Shown: one piece after another, positions 6,811 through 14,296 of the stretch | Numbering within the stretch: position 1 is the first letter of the stretch | Layout of the letters: every line of letters starts with the position of its first letter | Assembly (NCBI GenBank): GCA_964389675.1 | Contig: CAYMEV010000019.1 | Span: 1 to 26,624 of the forward strand | Source of the DNA: CAYMEV01 sp964389675 [NCBI: uncultured Candidatus Sumerlaeota bacterium] | GTDB lineage: Bacteria; CAYMEV01 | Length of the DNA: 26,624 nt | Direction: 5' to 3' | Program-made: the position numbers and the translations under genes | Notes under the pieces: model-generated | The model's database searches: none | What the model saw: only the letters and a program-made list of their open reading frames with translations | What the model was told of the DNA's origin: nothing

Positions 6811-7968
6811 TCAAAAGCTGTTTAATCTTCTGGCCAGCTCAGGGAAAATATCAGAAGAAACATTTCCGAAGGCAAACCGCAGGTATTTGCCCTGGCCTTT
6901 TCCGAATGCTTCACCGGGTACGCAAAGGATATTCAGTTCTTTTGCAAGCCTGAAAGCAAGATCCCATGAGGATAAGGGGAAGTCATGCCTTATATATGCA
7001 AAGAATGCACCGGATGAAACTATTGAAAAATGAGGTGAAACTGAATTAAAGGCTTTTTGAAATGCAGATAGCTTTAATCTCATTTCCTTTATTCTTTCAC
7101 CAAGCCAGAAAAGCTCGTTACGGACGGCATAATGAACTGCCCTTTGAGCAATCACAGGGGCGCATATGAGATTGCAGTCATGGATCTTCAGTATCTGGCT
7201 CAATATACCAGGGCCTGCAATAATGGTGCCTATACGCATACCGCAGAGGCTGAATGATTTTGAGAAGGTATAGACCTGCAGTATATGCTTTCTCCATTCC
7301 GGCTGTCGAAGAATAATTGAGGAGGCATCCGGCTCTGAGGAAAAATCCTGGTAGGTCTCATCAATGATTATCATTATATCTCTGGACCTTGCCCAGTCAT
7401 AAAGCTTTAATATATAGTCACTGGAGAGAGTTGCTCCTGTTGGGTTATGCGGGGTGACAAGAACCAGTGCTTTGGTTTGTTCTGTCAATTTATCATCCAG
7501 GTCCTGAATAAGGGGAAGATAACCCTCCTTCTCCCCTGCTGGGACGAAGCGTGGTATGCAGTTCAAGGCCTGGAGTATCATCACATGGTTAAAATAATAT
7601 GGCTCAGGGATCATGATCTCATCACCGGGCTGAAACAGCGCCATTACAGACTGGGTAAAGGCATTGTTGGCACCTGCTGTAAGAATAATATCATCAGTAT
7701 TGACTGATGCATTGTAGCGATTTTTGTAAAAGCCTGCAACAGCACTGCGCACATCCGGAATACCCTGGTCAGGCGAATAGAAATAATTGCCCTTATCTTC
7801 TGCATATCTGCTTATATTATTTGTCAGGCCTTCGGGAGGAGGATAATTAGGGACAGCCTGGCCAAGGTCTATAAGGGCTTTACCGGGATCTATGAGCTTT
7901 TTCCATTCCTTGACCTTCAGTATCGGAGGGTCTGTTATGTTTCTTATATGATCGGGGATCTTTATCAA
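6811..7968 (-). CDS. PLP-dependent class I/II aminotransferase
   Basis: This 385-residue fold-type I aminotransferase shows the full active-site set: N175-P-T-G, D203-x-x-Y206, the Schiff-base lysine K237 in T-F-S-K-S-F-S-L-C-G-M-R-I-G, and the substrate-carboxylate arginine R364 in Y-L-R-F-A-F-G. Length and motifs fit the AspC / kynurenine-aminotransferase-like group. The amino donor cannot be read from the sequence. In this setting 2-aminoadipate, an aromatic amino acid or aspartate are reasonable candidates. The start is TTG (7966-7968), supported by GGAGCAGGA just upstream. It lies 117 bases downstream of the dehydrogenase pair on the same strand but behind a strong terminator, so it is probably expressed from its own promoter or by read-through. 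Confidence 0.9.
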   Translation of the reverse strand: MIKIPDHIRNITDPPILKVKEWKKLIDPGKALIDLGQAVPNYPPPEGLTNNISRYAEDKGNYFYSPDQGIPDVRSAVAGFYKNRYNASVNTDDIILTAGANNAFTQSVMALFQPGDEIMIPEPYYFNHVMILQALNCIPRFVPAGEKEGYLPLIQDLDDKLTEQTKALVLVTPHNPTGATLSSDYILKLYDWARSRDIMIIIDETYQDFSSEPDASSIILRQPEWRKHILQVYTFSKSFSLCGMRIGTIIAGPGILSQILKIHDCNLICAPVIAQRAVHYAVRNELFWLGERIKEMRLKLSAFQKAFNSVSPHFSIVSSGAFFAYIRHDFPLSSWDLAFRLAKELNILCVPGEAFGKGQGKYLRFAFGNVSSDIFPELARRLNSF

Positions 7969-8020
7969 TATTCCTGCTCCATGAATTTATATTACTATAG
8001 CAGGATAATTCTACAAGAAT

Positions 8021-8066
8021 AAAAAAGGCAGTCCAGGCTGTCTTTTTCAGACAGCCCAGCCCTGCC
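8021..8066 (-). terminator. Rho-independent terminator after the 1-pyrroline-5-carboxylate dehydrogenase
   Basis: Read on the minus strand, a GC-rich hairpin (inner stem GGCTGTC/GACAGCC at 8036-8042 and 8050-8056, outer stem GGCAG/CTGCC at 8027-8031 and 8062-8066) is followed by six T's (8026-8021). It lies 20 bases past the stop of the dehydrogenase and separates it from the aminotransferase. Confidence 0.85.
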
Positions 8067-8085
8067 ATTCATCAGCTCAGTGAGA

Positions 8086-9714
8086 TCAGTCCATATATTT
8101 ATAGCGGTAATCCTGAGGAGGGACGAAAGTTTCCTTTATTGTCTGTGGGGATGTCCATCTTACAAGGTTCAGATAGCTTCCGGCCTTGTCATTGGTCCCG
8201 CTTCCCCTTGCTCCCCCGAAAGGCTGTTGTCCTACAACTGCTCCTGTCGGCTTGTCATTGATATAGAAATTGCCAGCAGAATTCTTAAGTATCCTTTTTG
8301 CTGTTTTTATGGCTGACCTGTCCTTTGCAAAGATAGCCCCTGTCAGTGCATATATTGATGTTTCATCACATAATTTAAGTGTTTCCTCATACTTATCATC
8401 ATCATATACATAAATTGTAAGGACAGGAGCAAATATCTCCTCCTCCATAGTTATAAAATGGGGGTCTTTTGTAACGATAACCGTCGGCTCGATAAAATAG
8501 CCTTTTGCCTTATCCCCCCTGCCTCCGAAAATTATCTCTGAATCACTGCTTTCCCCTGCAAGCCTTATATATCTCATGGTATTGTCAAAGCTTGCTTCAT
8601 CTATTACAGCACCCATGAAATTGGAAAAATCATCAGCAGGCCCCATTTTTATGTCTTTCAGCATGCTTAACATTTCTGATCTTATTTCACTGAAAATGGA
8701 TCTGGGAACATACATCCTTGATGCTGCACTGCACTTCTGCCCCTGGTATTCAAATGCTCCCCTGACTGCAGCCACAGCAGCTTCCTTTTTGCTTTCAATG
8801 CTGTTGTGGATAAAGATAAAGTCCTTTCCCCCTGTCTCGCCGACGATCCTTGGGTATGACCTGTATTTTGACATATTCTCGCCTATTGTCTTCCACATGG
8901 TATTAAAGACCTTTGTGGATCCTGTAAAGTGTATCCCTGCAAGGTTTCTGTCCTTCAGCACCAGTGAACCAATCTCCGAGCCCCTTCCGGGTATGAAGTT
9001 GATCACACCATCCGGAAGCCCTGCTTCCATCAGAAGCCTTATAATGTAATATGCTGAAAGCACTGCTGTCGATGCAGGCTTCCATACAACTGTATTGCCC
9101 ATAATGACAGGGGCTGATGGCAGGTTTCCTGCAATCGAGGTGAAATTAAACGGGGTCACGGCAAAGACAAAACCCTCAAGCGGCCTGTAGTCCGTCATAT
9201 TCCATTCGCCCTTGGTATTTGCTATTGGCTGGCACTTGTAGATCTCCTGCATATAGTATGTATTGAACCTGAAAAAGTCTATCAGCTCAGCCACTGCATC
9301 TATTTCAGACTGATGGGCTGTTTTTGACTGGTTGAGCATTGTCGCTGCATTGAACAGGTATCTGTACCTTGTTGAAAGAAGCTCTGCAGCCTTGAGGAAT
9401 ATGGCAGACCTGTCCTGCCAGCTTAAGGCATTCCATATTTCTTTTGCATCCATCGCAGCCCTGATAGCCATTTCTATTTCATTTGGGCCGGCCTGGTGGT
9501 ACTCTGCAAGGACATGCCTGTGGTCATGGGGGATCACCGCTTCTGCCTTTTTGCCCGTATATATCTCCTTTCCCCCTATTATCAGCGGGATCTCTATCTT
9601 TCTGCTTTTGATCTTCTTTATCTCCTGTTCAAGAAGCTGTCTCTCCTTTGAGCCCTTTTCATAATCAAGGACCTTCTCATTCGTTGGCAATGGTATGCTG
9701 AATATTGCGTTCAT
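8086..9714 (-). CDS. pruA: 1-pyrroline-5-carboxylate dehydrogenase, ALDH4A1 type
   Basis: This 542-residue NAD(P)-dependent aldehyde dehydrogenase oxidises glutamate gamma-semialdehyde (in equilibrium with 1-pyrroline-5-carboxylate) to glutamate, the last step of proline, ornithine and arginine degradation. The length and long N-terminal arm (S-I-P-L-P-T-N-E-K-V, then P-L-I-I-G-G-K-E) are those of the stand-alone ALDH4A1 / TIGR01236 subfamily rather than of bifunctional PutA. Catalytic residues are N190 (T-P-F-N-F-T), E293 (G-E-T-G-G-K-D) and C328 (Y-Q-G-Q-K-C-S-A). The Rossmann motif F-T-G-S-T-K-V-F lies near 263. The ATG is two bases past the stop of the ALDH7 gene, and its GGAGG binding site lies inside that gene's last codons, so the two are translationally coupled. 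No proline dehydrogenase is visible in the window. Confidence 0.9.
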   Translation of the reverse strand: MNAIFSIPLPTNEKVLDYEKGSKERQLLEQEIKKIKSRKIEIPLIIGGKEIYTGKKAEAVIPHDHRHVLAEYHQAGPNEIEMAIRAAMDAKEIWNALSWQDRSAIFLKAAELLSTRYRYLFNAATMLNQSKTAHQSEIDAVAELIDFFRFNTYYMQEIYKCQPIANTKGEWNMTDYRPLEGFVFAVTPFNFTSIAGNLPSAPVIMGNTVVWKPASTAVLSAYYIIRLLMEAGLPDGVINFIPGRGSEIGSLVLKDRNLAGIHFTGSTKVFNTMWKTIGENMSKYRSYPRIVGETGGKDFIFIHNSIESKKEAAVAAVRGAFEYQGQKCSAASRMYVPRSIFSEIRSEMLSMLKDIKMGPADDFSNFMGAVIDEASFDNTMRYIRLAGESSDSEIIFGGRGDKAKGYFIEPTVIVTKDPHFITMEEEIFAPVLTIYVYDDDKYEETLKLCDETSIYALTGAIFAKDRSAIKTAKRILKNSAGNFYINDKPTGAVVGQQPFGGARGSGTNDKAGSYLNLVRWTSPQTIKETFVPPQDYRYKYMD

Positions 9715-9716
9715 AA

Positions 9717-11261
9717 TTAACCTCCGTTCTTATTATTAAAATCAATTCCCTGGGCAAGCGGAAGCTCTTTACCGTAGTTTATCGTATTTGTCTGCCTTCT
9801 CATATATGCCCTCCACGCATCGCTCCCGGACTCCCTTCCGCCTCCGGTCTCTTTCTCTCCTCCGAATGCTCCTCCTATTTCCGCCCCGCTTGTCCCGATG
9901 TTCACATTGGCTATTCCGCAGTCAGACCCCTCATGAGAGAGGAATCTCTCCATATAGTATATAGATTTTGTAAATATCGCACTGCTCAATCCCTGGGGCA
10001 CGTCATTATGCATATTAAGAGCATCTTCAAAATCCTCATATTCTATAATATACAGTAGAGGAGCAAATGTTTCTTCCTGTACTATACTATAACTATTACG
10101 CACCTCCATTATGGCAGGTTCAATATAATGCCCTTTTTCACATCCTGCAGGATGGACGGTATCTCCGCCGTAAAGCAGTTTTCCTCCCTCTTTTACAGCC
10201 TGTCTTATAGAGTTTTGCATATTCTTGAGTGCTGTTTCATCTATAACGGGACCCATCAGTGTATCGGGATCCAGGGGGTCTCCTATCCTGACCTGCCTGT
10301 ATGCAGATATTAATGAGCGCAGGAATCTTTCCTTAACTGATCTGTGGATAATTATCCTCCTGGTGGATGTGCATCTCTGACCTGCTGTCCCTACTGCTCC
10401 GAACAGCGTCGCCCTTACTGCCATATCAATATCTGCATCCTCTGTAATTATTATGGCATTATTTCCACCCAGCTCAAGTATGGTCCTTCCGAACCTTCTT
10501 GCAACAGATTCAGCTACATGCCTTCCCATTTTTGTGCTTCCTGTTGCGCTGATGAGCGGGATCCTGCTGTCATTCAGCATCCTCTCCCCTATTTCTCTTC
10601 CGCTTCCTATTACAAGGGTGAAAACACCGTCAATATCATATTTATCAACAACAGGCCCGATTATCTTATGTATCGCTATAGCGGTAAGAGGCGTCTTTGA
10701 GCTTGGCTTGAGCAGGTTAACATCACCGCAGACTGCAGAAATAAGAGCATTCCATGACCAGACTGCAACAGGGAAGTTAAAGGATGTAATAATACCTGTG
10801 ATCCCAAGGGGATGCCACTGTTCATACATCCTGTGGCCAGGCCTTTCACTGTGCATTGTAAGGCCGTAAAGCTGACGGCTCAGGCCTACTGCAAAATCGG
10901 CGATATCTATCATCTCCTGCACCTCTCCCTCGCCTTCTGCAAGGATCTTTCCCATCTCAAGGCTTACGAGCCTGCCCAGAAGCTTCTTGTTCTCCCTGAG
11001 TGCAATACCTATATCCCTGACGATCTCTCCCCTTTTCGGGGCAGGTATGGCCCTCCATTTCATAAATGCCTCCCCTGCTTTTTCAATGACCTTTTCATAG
11101 TCTTCTTCTGAAGCCTGTATAACTTTTGCAATCGGCCTGCCGTCAATGGGGGAATAGCTCATAAGTTCCTTTCCTGATGTTTTTATCCAGCCGTCTGATG
11201 AACCCGTGGCAGCCCCGTAATTAATATCATCTATTCCTAATTCCTTTAAGAGATCATCCAT
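9717..11261 (-). CDS. Alpha-aminoadipic semialdehyde dehydrogenase (ALDH7 / antiquitin family)
   Basis: This 514-residue aldehyde dehydrogenase is of the ALDH7A1 / AmaB type, which oxidises L-2-aminoadipate 6-semialdehyde (in equilibrium with piperideine-6-carboxylate) to 2-aminoadipate in lysine degradation. Family marks are very strong: E-L-G-G-N-N-A-I-I with general base E263, G-T-A-G-Q-R-C-T-S-T-R-R with catalytic C297, N162 in S-F-N-F-P-V-A, and the antiquitin-type C-terminal run from G-T-S-G-A-E-I-G-G-A-F-G-G-E-K to I-N-Y, then L-P-L-A-Q-G-I. It is the first gene after the divergent promoter region shared with LysR. GGAG about eight bases before the ATG supports the start. Some ALDH7 members accept betaine aldehyde or other aldehydes, so lysine is the family-based expectation, not proof. 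Confidence 0.9.
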   Translation of the reverse strand: MDDLLKELGIDDINYGAATGSSDGWIKTSGKELMSYSPIDGRPIAKVIQASEEDYEKVIEKAGEAFMKWRAIPAPKRGEIVRDIGIALRENKKLLGRLVSLEMGKILAEGEGEVQEMIDIADFAVGLSRQLYGLTMHSERPGHRMYEQWHPLGITGIITSFNFPVAVWSWNALISAVCGDVNLLKPSSKTPLTAIAIHKIIGPVVDKYDIDGVFTLVIGSGREIGERMLNDSRIPLISATGSTKMGRHVAESVARRFGRTILELGGNNAIIITEDADIDMAVRATLFGAVGTAGQRCTSTRRIIIHRSVKERFLRSLISAYRQVRIGDPLDPDTLMGPVIDETALKNMQNSIRQAVKEGGKLLYGGDTVHPAGCEKGHYIEPAIMEVRNSYSIVQEETFAPLLYIIEYEDFEDALNMHNDVPQGLSSAIFTKSIYYMERFLSHEGSDCGIANVNIGTSGAEIGGAFGGEKETGGGRESGSDAWRAYMRRQTNTINYGKELPLAQGIDFNNKNGG

Positions 11262-11291
11262 ATTATTTCTCCATTCTTCTGTTTTTGATTT

Positions 11292-11319
11292 ACTATAACT
11301 ATAATCATGATAAAGTAAA
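11292..11319 (-). promoter_or_regulatory. Candidate promoter of the ALDH7-ALDH4 operon
   Basis: On the minus strand, TTTACT (11319-11314) and TATAGT (11297-11292, five of six to consensus) are 16 bases apart. The -35 side abuts the inverted repeat at 11320-11347, the usual arrangement for LysR-type activation. Confidence 0.5.
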
Positions 11320-11347
11320 ATTCATAATATTCAGATATATTATGAAT
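11320..11347. promoter_or_regulatory. Perfect 10-bp inverted repeat, likely LysR-type operator
   Basis: ATTCATAATA (11320-11329) and TATTATGAAT (11338-11347) are exact reverse complements separated by 8 bases. The site sits between the divergent LysR and dehydrogenase genes, directly upstream of the operon's candidate -35 box and 21 bases before the LysR start codon. It contains T-N11-A spacings typical of LysR binding sites. One more half-site-like ATTCATAA follows at about 11351. It could activate the operon and repress lysR. Confidence 0.65.
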
Positions 11348-11368
11348 AAGATTCATAAAGGAGAAATC

Positions 11369-12265
11369 ATGGACCTTTATCAGTTAAAGACCTTTTATGC
11401 GGTATCAAGACTGGGAAGCTATACTGAAGCGGCCAGATCGCTCTTCTTAACACAGTCCGCCATTTCTCATTCCATTAAAAAGCTTGAAAATAGCATAGAT
11501 GCAAAGCTAATAAGCAAAAAAGGAAAAGAATTCAGGCTTACTGACGCAGGAAAGGTACTGAGAAACTCATGCGAGAGGATCTTTTTTGAGATAGAAAAAG
11601 CCATGGAGGATATATCCCTTCTTAATGAGAAGTCCACATGGAACCTGAGAATAGGAGCTACCGTTGAATTCGGTACTACCATACTTATGAAGCATATACG
11701 GGCTTTCATAGACGAGAACAAAAATATAAGCCTTGATTTTCTTTTCTCTCATAATCTGCTTGACCCTCTGAATAAAGAAGAGGTTGATTTCATAATAGAC
11801 TGCAAGGAAAAACCCATGCACGGGCTAGTAAAGATCGAGCTATTTAAAGAGCAGTATGTAGTCATAGCTTCGCCGGGATTCCTTAAGGAAAACAGGCTGA
11901 AAAACATCAAAGACATGAAGAATATCAGAATACTGTCAATGGACAGGGATATGCAGTGGTGGGAGAATTTCCTCGTTTGCTTTGATCATGATGAGCTTCC
12001 CAGCTTTATGAATGTAATGGAGATAAATCATATACGCGGCATTATAAATGCTGCTATCAGCGGCATCGGCGTTGGCTTTGTACCCAGATACACTGTCCTT
12101 AATGAGCTTGAGAAAGGGATCCTTGTTGATCCTTTCCCGGAGATCAGCCCCTGGGCGGATCTTTTTTCCATATATATAAAGCATGATAAGATGAAACTTC
12201 AGAAAAACCGCATCTTCATTGATTACCTGAAAAACATAAAGGTTTCAGAGTTCGGTGCTGACTGA
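11369..12265 (+). CDS. LysR-family transcriptional regulator
   Basis: I place the start at ATG 11369, because AAGGAG (11358-11363) lies five bases before it and because LysR proteins begin at M-D-L-Y-Q-L-K-T-F. An in-frame upstream ATG at 11285 would add 28 residues with no family match and would overlap the operator. The 298-residue product has the winged helix-turn-helix at residues 1-60 (S-Y-T-E-A-A-R-S-L-F-L-T-Q-S-A-I-S-H-S-I-K-K-L-E) and a two-lobed effector-binding domain from about residue 88. It is divergent from the ALDH7-ALDH4 operon and most likely controls it in response to an intermediate such as a cyclic imine or aminoadipate; the ligand is inference. There is no clear terminator after it. 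Confidence 0.92.
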   Translation: MDLYQLKTFYAVSRLGSYTEAARSLFLTQSAISHSIKKLENSIDAKLISKKGKEFRLTDAGKVLRNSCERIFFEIEKAMEDISLLNEKSTWNLRIGATVEFGTTILMKHIRAFIDENKNISLDFLFSHNLLDPLNKEEVDFIIDCKEKPMHGLVKIELFKEQYVVIASPGFLKENRLKNIKDMKNIRILSMDRDMQWWENFLVCFDHDELPSFMNVMEINHIRGIINAAISGIGVGFVPRYTVLNELEKGILVDPFPEISPWADLFSIYIKHDKMKLQKNRIFIDYLKNIKVSEFGAD

Positions 12266-12400
12266 TAATGGGCCGGATTATCATCCAGAGATATAAAAAG
12301 CTGAAAAAGAGGGGCTCTGTCCTGCAATGCCGGAAATGAATAATATATACAGATGGATCAATATGCGTTATGATAAAAAAAAAGGGAGATATATAGTAAT

Positions 12401-13159
12401 ATGAGGAAGATAATATTTATACTGTTTATTCTGCCATTGTTTCTCATGTCCTGCGCTGAGTTTGCCCAGGTCATGGAGACACAGGGGACCGGCCAGCCTT
12501 TAACTCAGAGTGAGGTAATTGAGGGACTGAAAGAAGCACTCGAGGTCGGCATTAAGATAGCTGCCCAGGAACTCTCAAAAACTGACGGCTACTATGGAGA
12601 CAATCTGCTAAGAATACTTCTTCCCAAGGAAGCAGAGGTCATCACAGAGAACCTGAACAAACTTCCCGGGGGAAAAGAGCTTCTTAATGAGGTGATCCTG
12701 AGGATAAACCGATCTGCAGAAAATGCTGCAAGGGAAGTTGTACCTATATTTACTGATGCAATAACAAAGATCACCATACCGGATGCCTTTGCAATATTAA
12801 GGGGTGAAAGCGATGCTGCAACTCAATATCTCAGAAAAAGCACCTACCAGAAACTTTTCAATCTTTACCAGCCAAGAATAAAAGGCTCTCTTGACAGGAA
12901 GCTCATAGGGAATATCTCGACAAATGATTCCTGGGATGAACTCACCTCCCAATGGAACAGGATAGCAGGCTCAATACCGGGCATCCTTGCAGGGCTTGAG
13001 ACTGTAGACATGAAGCTTGATGAGTACCTTACCGACAGGGCTCTTGACGGCCTGTTTATAAAGCTTGCAGAAGAAGAGGGTAAAATACGAAAGGACCCAG
13101 CAGCAAGGGTTACGGATATCCTGAAGAAGGTATTCGGCTCAAGGCAGGCATCAAGATAG
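12401..13159 (+). CDS. DUF4197 lipoprotein
   Basis: The signal peptide ends in a lipobox L-M-S-C with the acylated cysteine at residue 18, so the mature protein should be anchored in the inner or outer membrane. The remaining 234 residues match DUF4197: a helix with L-K-E-A-L-E-V-G-I-K-I-A-A-Q-E-L-S, then D-G-Y-Y-G-D-N-L-L-R-I-L-L-P, then the N-R-S-A-E-N-A-A-R helix and D-A-I-T-K-I-T-I-P-D-A-F-A-I-L-R-G. Length (about 250) is normal for the family. No function is established for this widespread helical domain. An AGGGAGA site precedes the ATG. It appears monocistronic between lysR and the PAP2 gene. Confidence 0.85.
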   Translation: MRKIIFILFILPLFLMSCAEFAQVMETQGTGQPLTQSEVIEGLKEALEVGIKIAAQELSKTDGYYGDNLLRILLPKEAEVITENLNKLPGGKELLNEVILRINRSAENAAREVVPIFTDAITKITIPDAFAILRGESDAATQYLRKSTYQKLFNLYQPRIKGSLDRKLIGNISTNDSWDELTSQWNRIAGSIPGILAGLETVDMKLDEYLTDRALDGLFIKLAEEEGKIRKDPAARVTDILKKVFGSRQASR

Positions 13160-13453
13160 ATATAATTATTTATACTACTGTCAATACGATCAGAAAAGGA
13201 TAGCTGTTTTTTCAGGGATTATTTAATTAGCGCCTGCATTGAATTTTATATTTAAGTCATATTATATAAAAAAGACATGTGCCCCTCAAAAATTTAGATT
13301 GACAAACAAAAAAGTTATATAAAAATAGTGCCTTGCCTTATGATTTAATTCAACCTGGTCCAGGGCTGAAGAATTTCTATAGATTTTTGCCATAACCTAA
13401 AAACAGGCAGGGGAAAAAGTATTGCATCAGGAATGCAGACATGGTAGAATATA
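13160..13453. other. Intergenic region with a possible promoter for the PAP2 gene
   Basis: The 294 bases are AT-rich. TTGACA at 13299-13304 is followed 16 bases later by AAAAAT (13321-13326), four of six to the -10 consensus, giving a leader of roughly 120 bases. No small gene or convincing terminator was found. Confidence 0.35.
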
Positions 13454-14050
13454 ATGCTTGGATCCTTAAAAGACTTTGATATAGAGTTATTTTATTGGAT
13501 TAACCATGGGCTTAAGAACAGCTTTTTTGACTGGTACATGCCCTTTATCACCAGGATAGACAACTGGCTTATTCCGCTTATAATCATAACCCTTATCCTC
13601 ATGACAAGAGGAGGGAAAAAAGGGCGTATTTTCTGCGTTTCAATGATTATCATCATAACCATCAGTGATCAGCTTTGTTCATCCCTATTGAAACCGTTCT
13701 TTGATCGTCCCAGGCCCAGTACGGTATTAGCTGATGTAAACCTCCTGATCGGCTTTAAAAGCTCCATGTCCTTTCCATCCAGCCACGCTGTCAATGCTTT
13801 TGCAGTTGGTGTTTTTTCCAGTTTTTATTATAAGAGATGGATGCCTGTTTTTCTGATGCTTTCTGTTTCTGTAGCTATTTCAAGGGTATATATAGGAGTG
13901 CATTTTCCGTTTGATATTATCGCAGGGGGGATTTTGGGGACATGCATGGCTTTTACAGGCAAATATGCGATATATTATTTGGAAGGAAAAAGGCCTCTTT
14001 TCACAAACGGTATTCCCGTATACCCTGTTGAAATTAACGATAAAATCTGA
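13454..14050 (+). CDS. PAP2-superfamily membrane phosphatase
   Basis: This 198-residue integral membrane protein has about five hydrophobic segments and all three PAP2 signature motifs: K80-x4-R85-P (K-P-F-F-D-R-P-R-P), P-S-S-H with H111 (S-F-P-S-S-H-A-V-N), and S-R144-x5-H150-x3-D154 (S-R-V-Y-I-G-V-H-F-P-F-D). H150 should be the phospho-accepting nucleophile and H111 the acid. Family members dephosphorylate undecaprenyl pyrophosphate, phosphatidylglycerophosphate or lipid A at the outer face of the inner membrane. Size and topology fit an undecaprenyl-pyrophosphate or lipid phosphatase, but the substrate is not determined. The ATG has only a weak ribosome binding site, so the start is less certain than for its neighbours. 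Confidence 0.88.
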   Translation: MLGSLKDFDIELFYWINHGLKNSFFDWYMPFITRIDNWLIPLIIITLILMTRGGKKGRIFCVSMIIIITISDQLCSSLLKPFFDRPRPSTVLADVNLLIGFKSSMSFPSSHAVNAFAVGVFSSFYYKRWMPVFLMLSVSVAISRVYIGVHFPFDIIAGGILGTCMAFTGKYAIYYLEGKRPLFTNGIPVYPVEINDKI

Positions 14051-14229
14051 AATTTAGCTCTGCAGGACATAGAATGAAAATTATCCCGCAGTTGTAAGGA
14101 AAACAACAAGGTCGCATATTGCAGGCTGATTCCATTCATTTTTCATGTTGCAGGTGATAAAGCAAAAGTTTTCTGCATAATCTGTTATTTCAGAATGAAT
14201 AAAGCATTTTTTATTCCAGACTCTGCGTT

Positions 14230-14263
14230 TGAATCAAAAAGAAAAACCGTCCCTTTTGATTCA
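14230..14263. repeat. 10-bp perfect inverted repeat past the end of the DUF5648/DUF1566 gene
   Basis: TGAATCAAAA (14230-14239) and TTTTGATTCA (14254-14263) can pair across a 14-base loop, about 30 bases beyond the stop codon of the minus-strand gene ending at 14297. It may end or stabilise that transcript, but there is no T-run after the stem on the minus strand. Confidence 0.5.
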
Positions 14264-14296
14264 TTACAGTTCCATTTTGCCTTCAGGTATTTATCT

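Noticed and set aside
6803-6818. GCTTTT/AAAAGC hairpin between the converging genes as a bidirectional terminator
   Set aside because: The stem is only 6 bp and mostly A-T, it overlaps the aminotransferase stop codon, and lacks a good T-run.
8576-9049. Long plus-strand open frame opposite the 1-pyrroline-5-carboxylate dehydrogenase gene
   Set aside because: It lies wholly antisense to a gene with complete family motifs, has no ribosome binding site and no recognisable protein features.
11285-11368. Upstream ATG as the start of the LysR regulator
   Set aside because: It would add 28 residues outside the family and would run through the inverted repeat; the ATG at 11369 has a proper AAGGAG.
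13454-14050. PAP2 protein as a specific lipid A phosphatase or bacA-type enzyme
   Set aside because: All PAP2 motifs are present, but they do not separate the substrates and no lipid A or peptidoglycan gene is adjacent.
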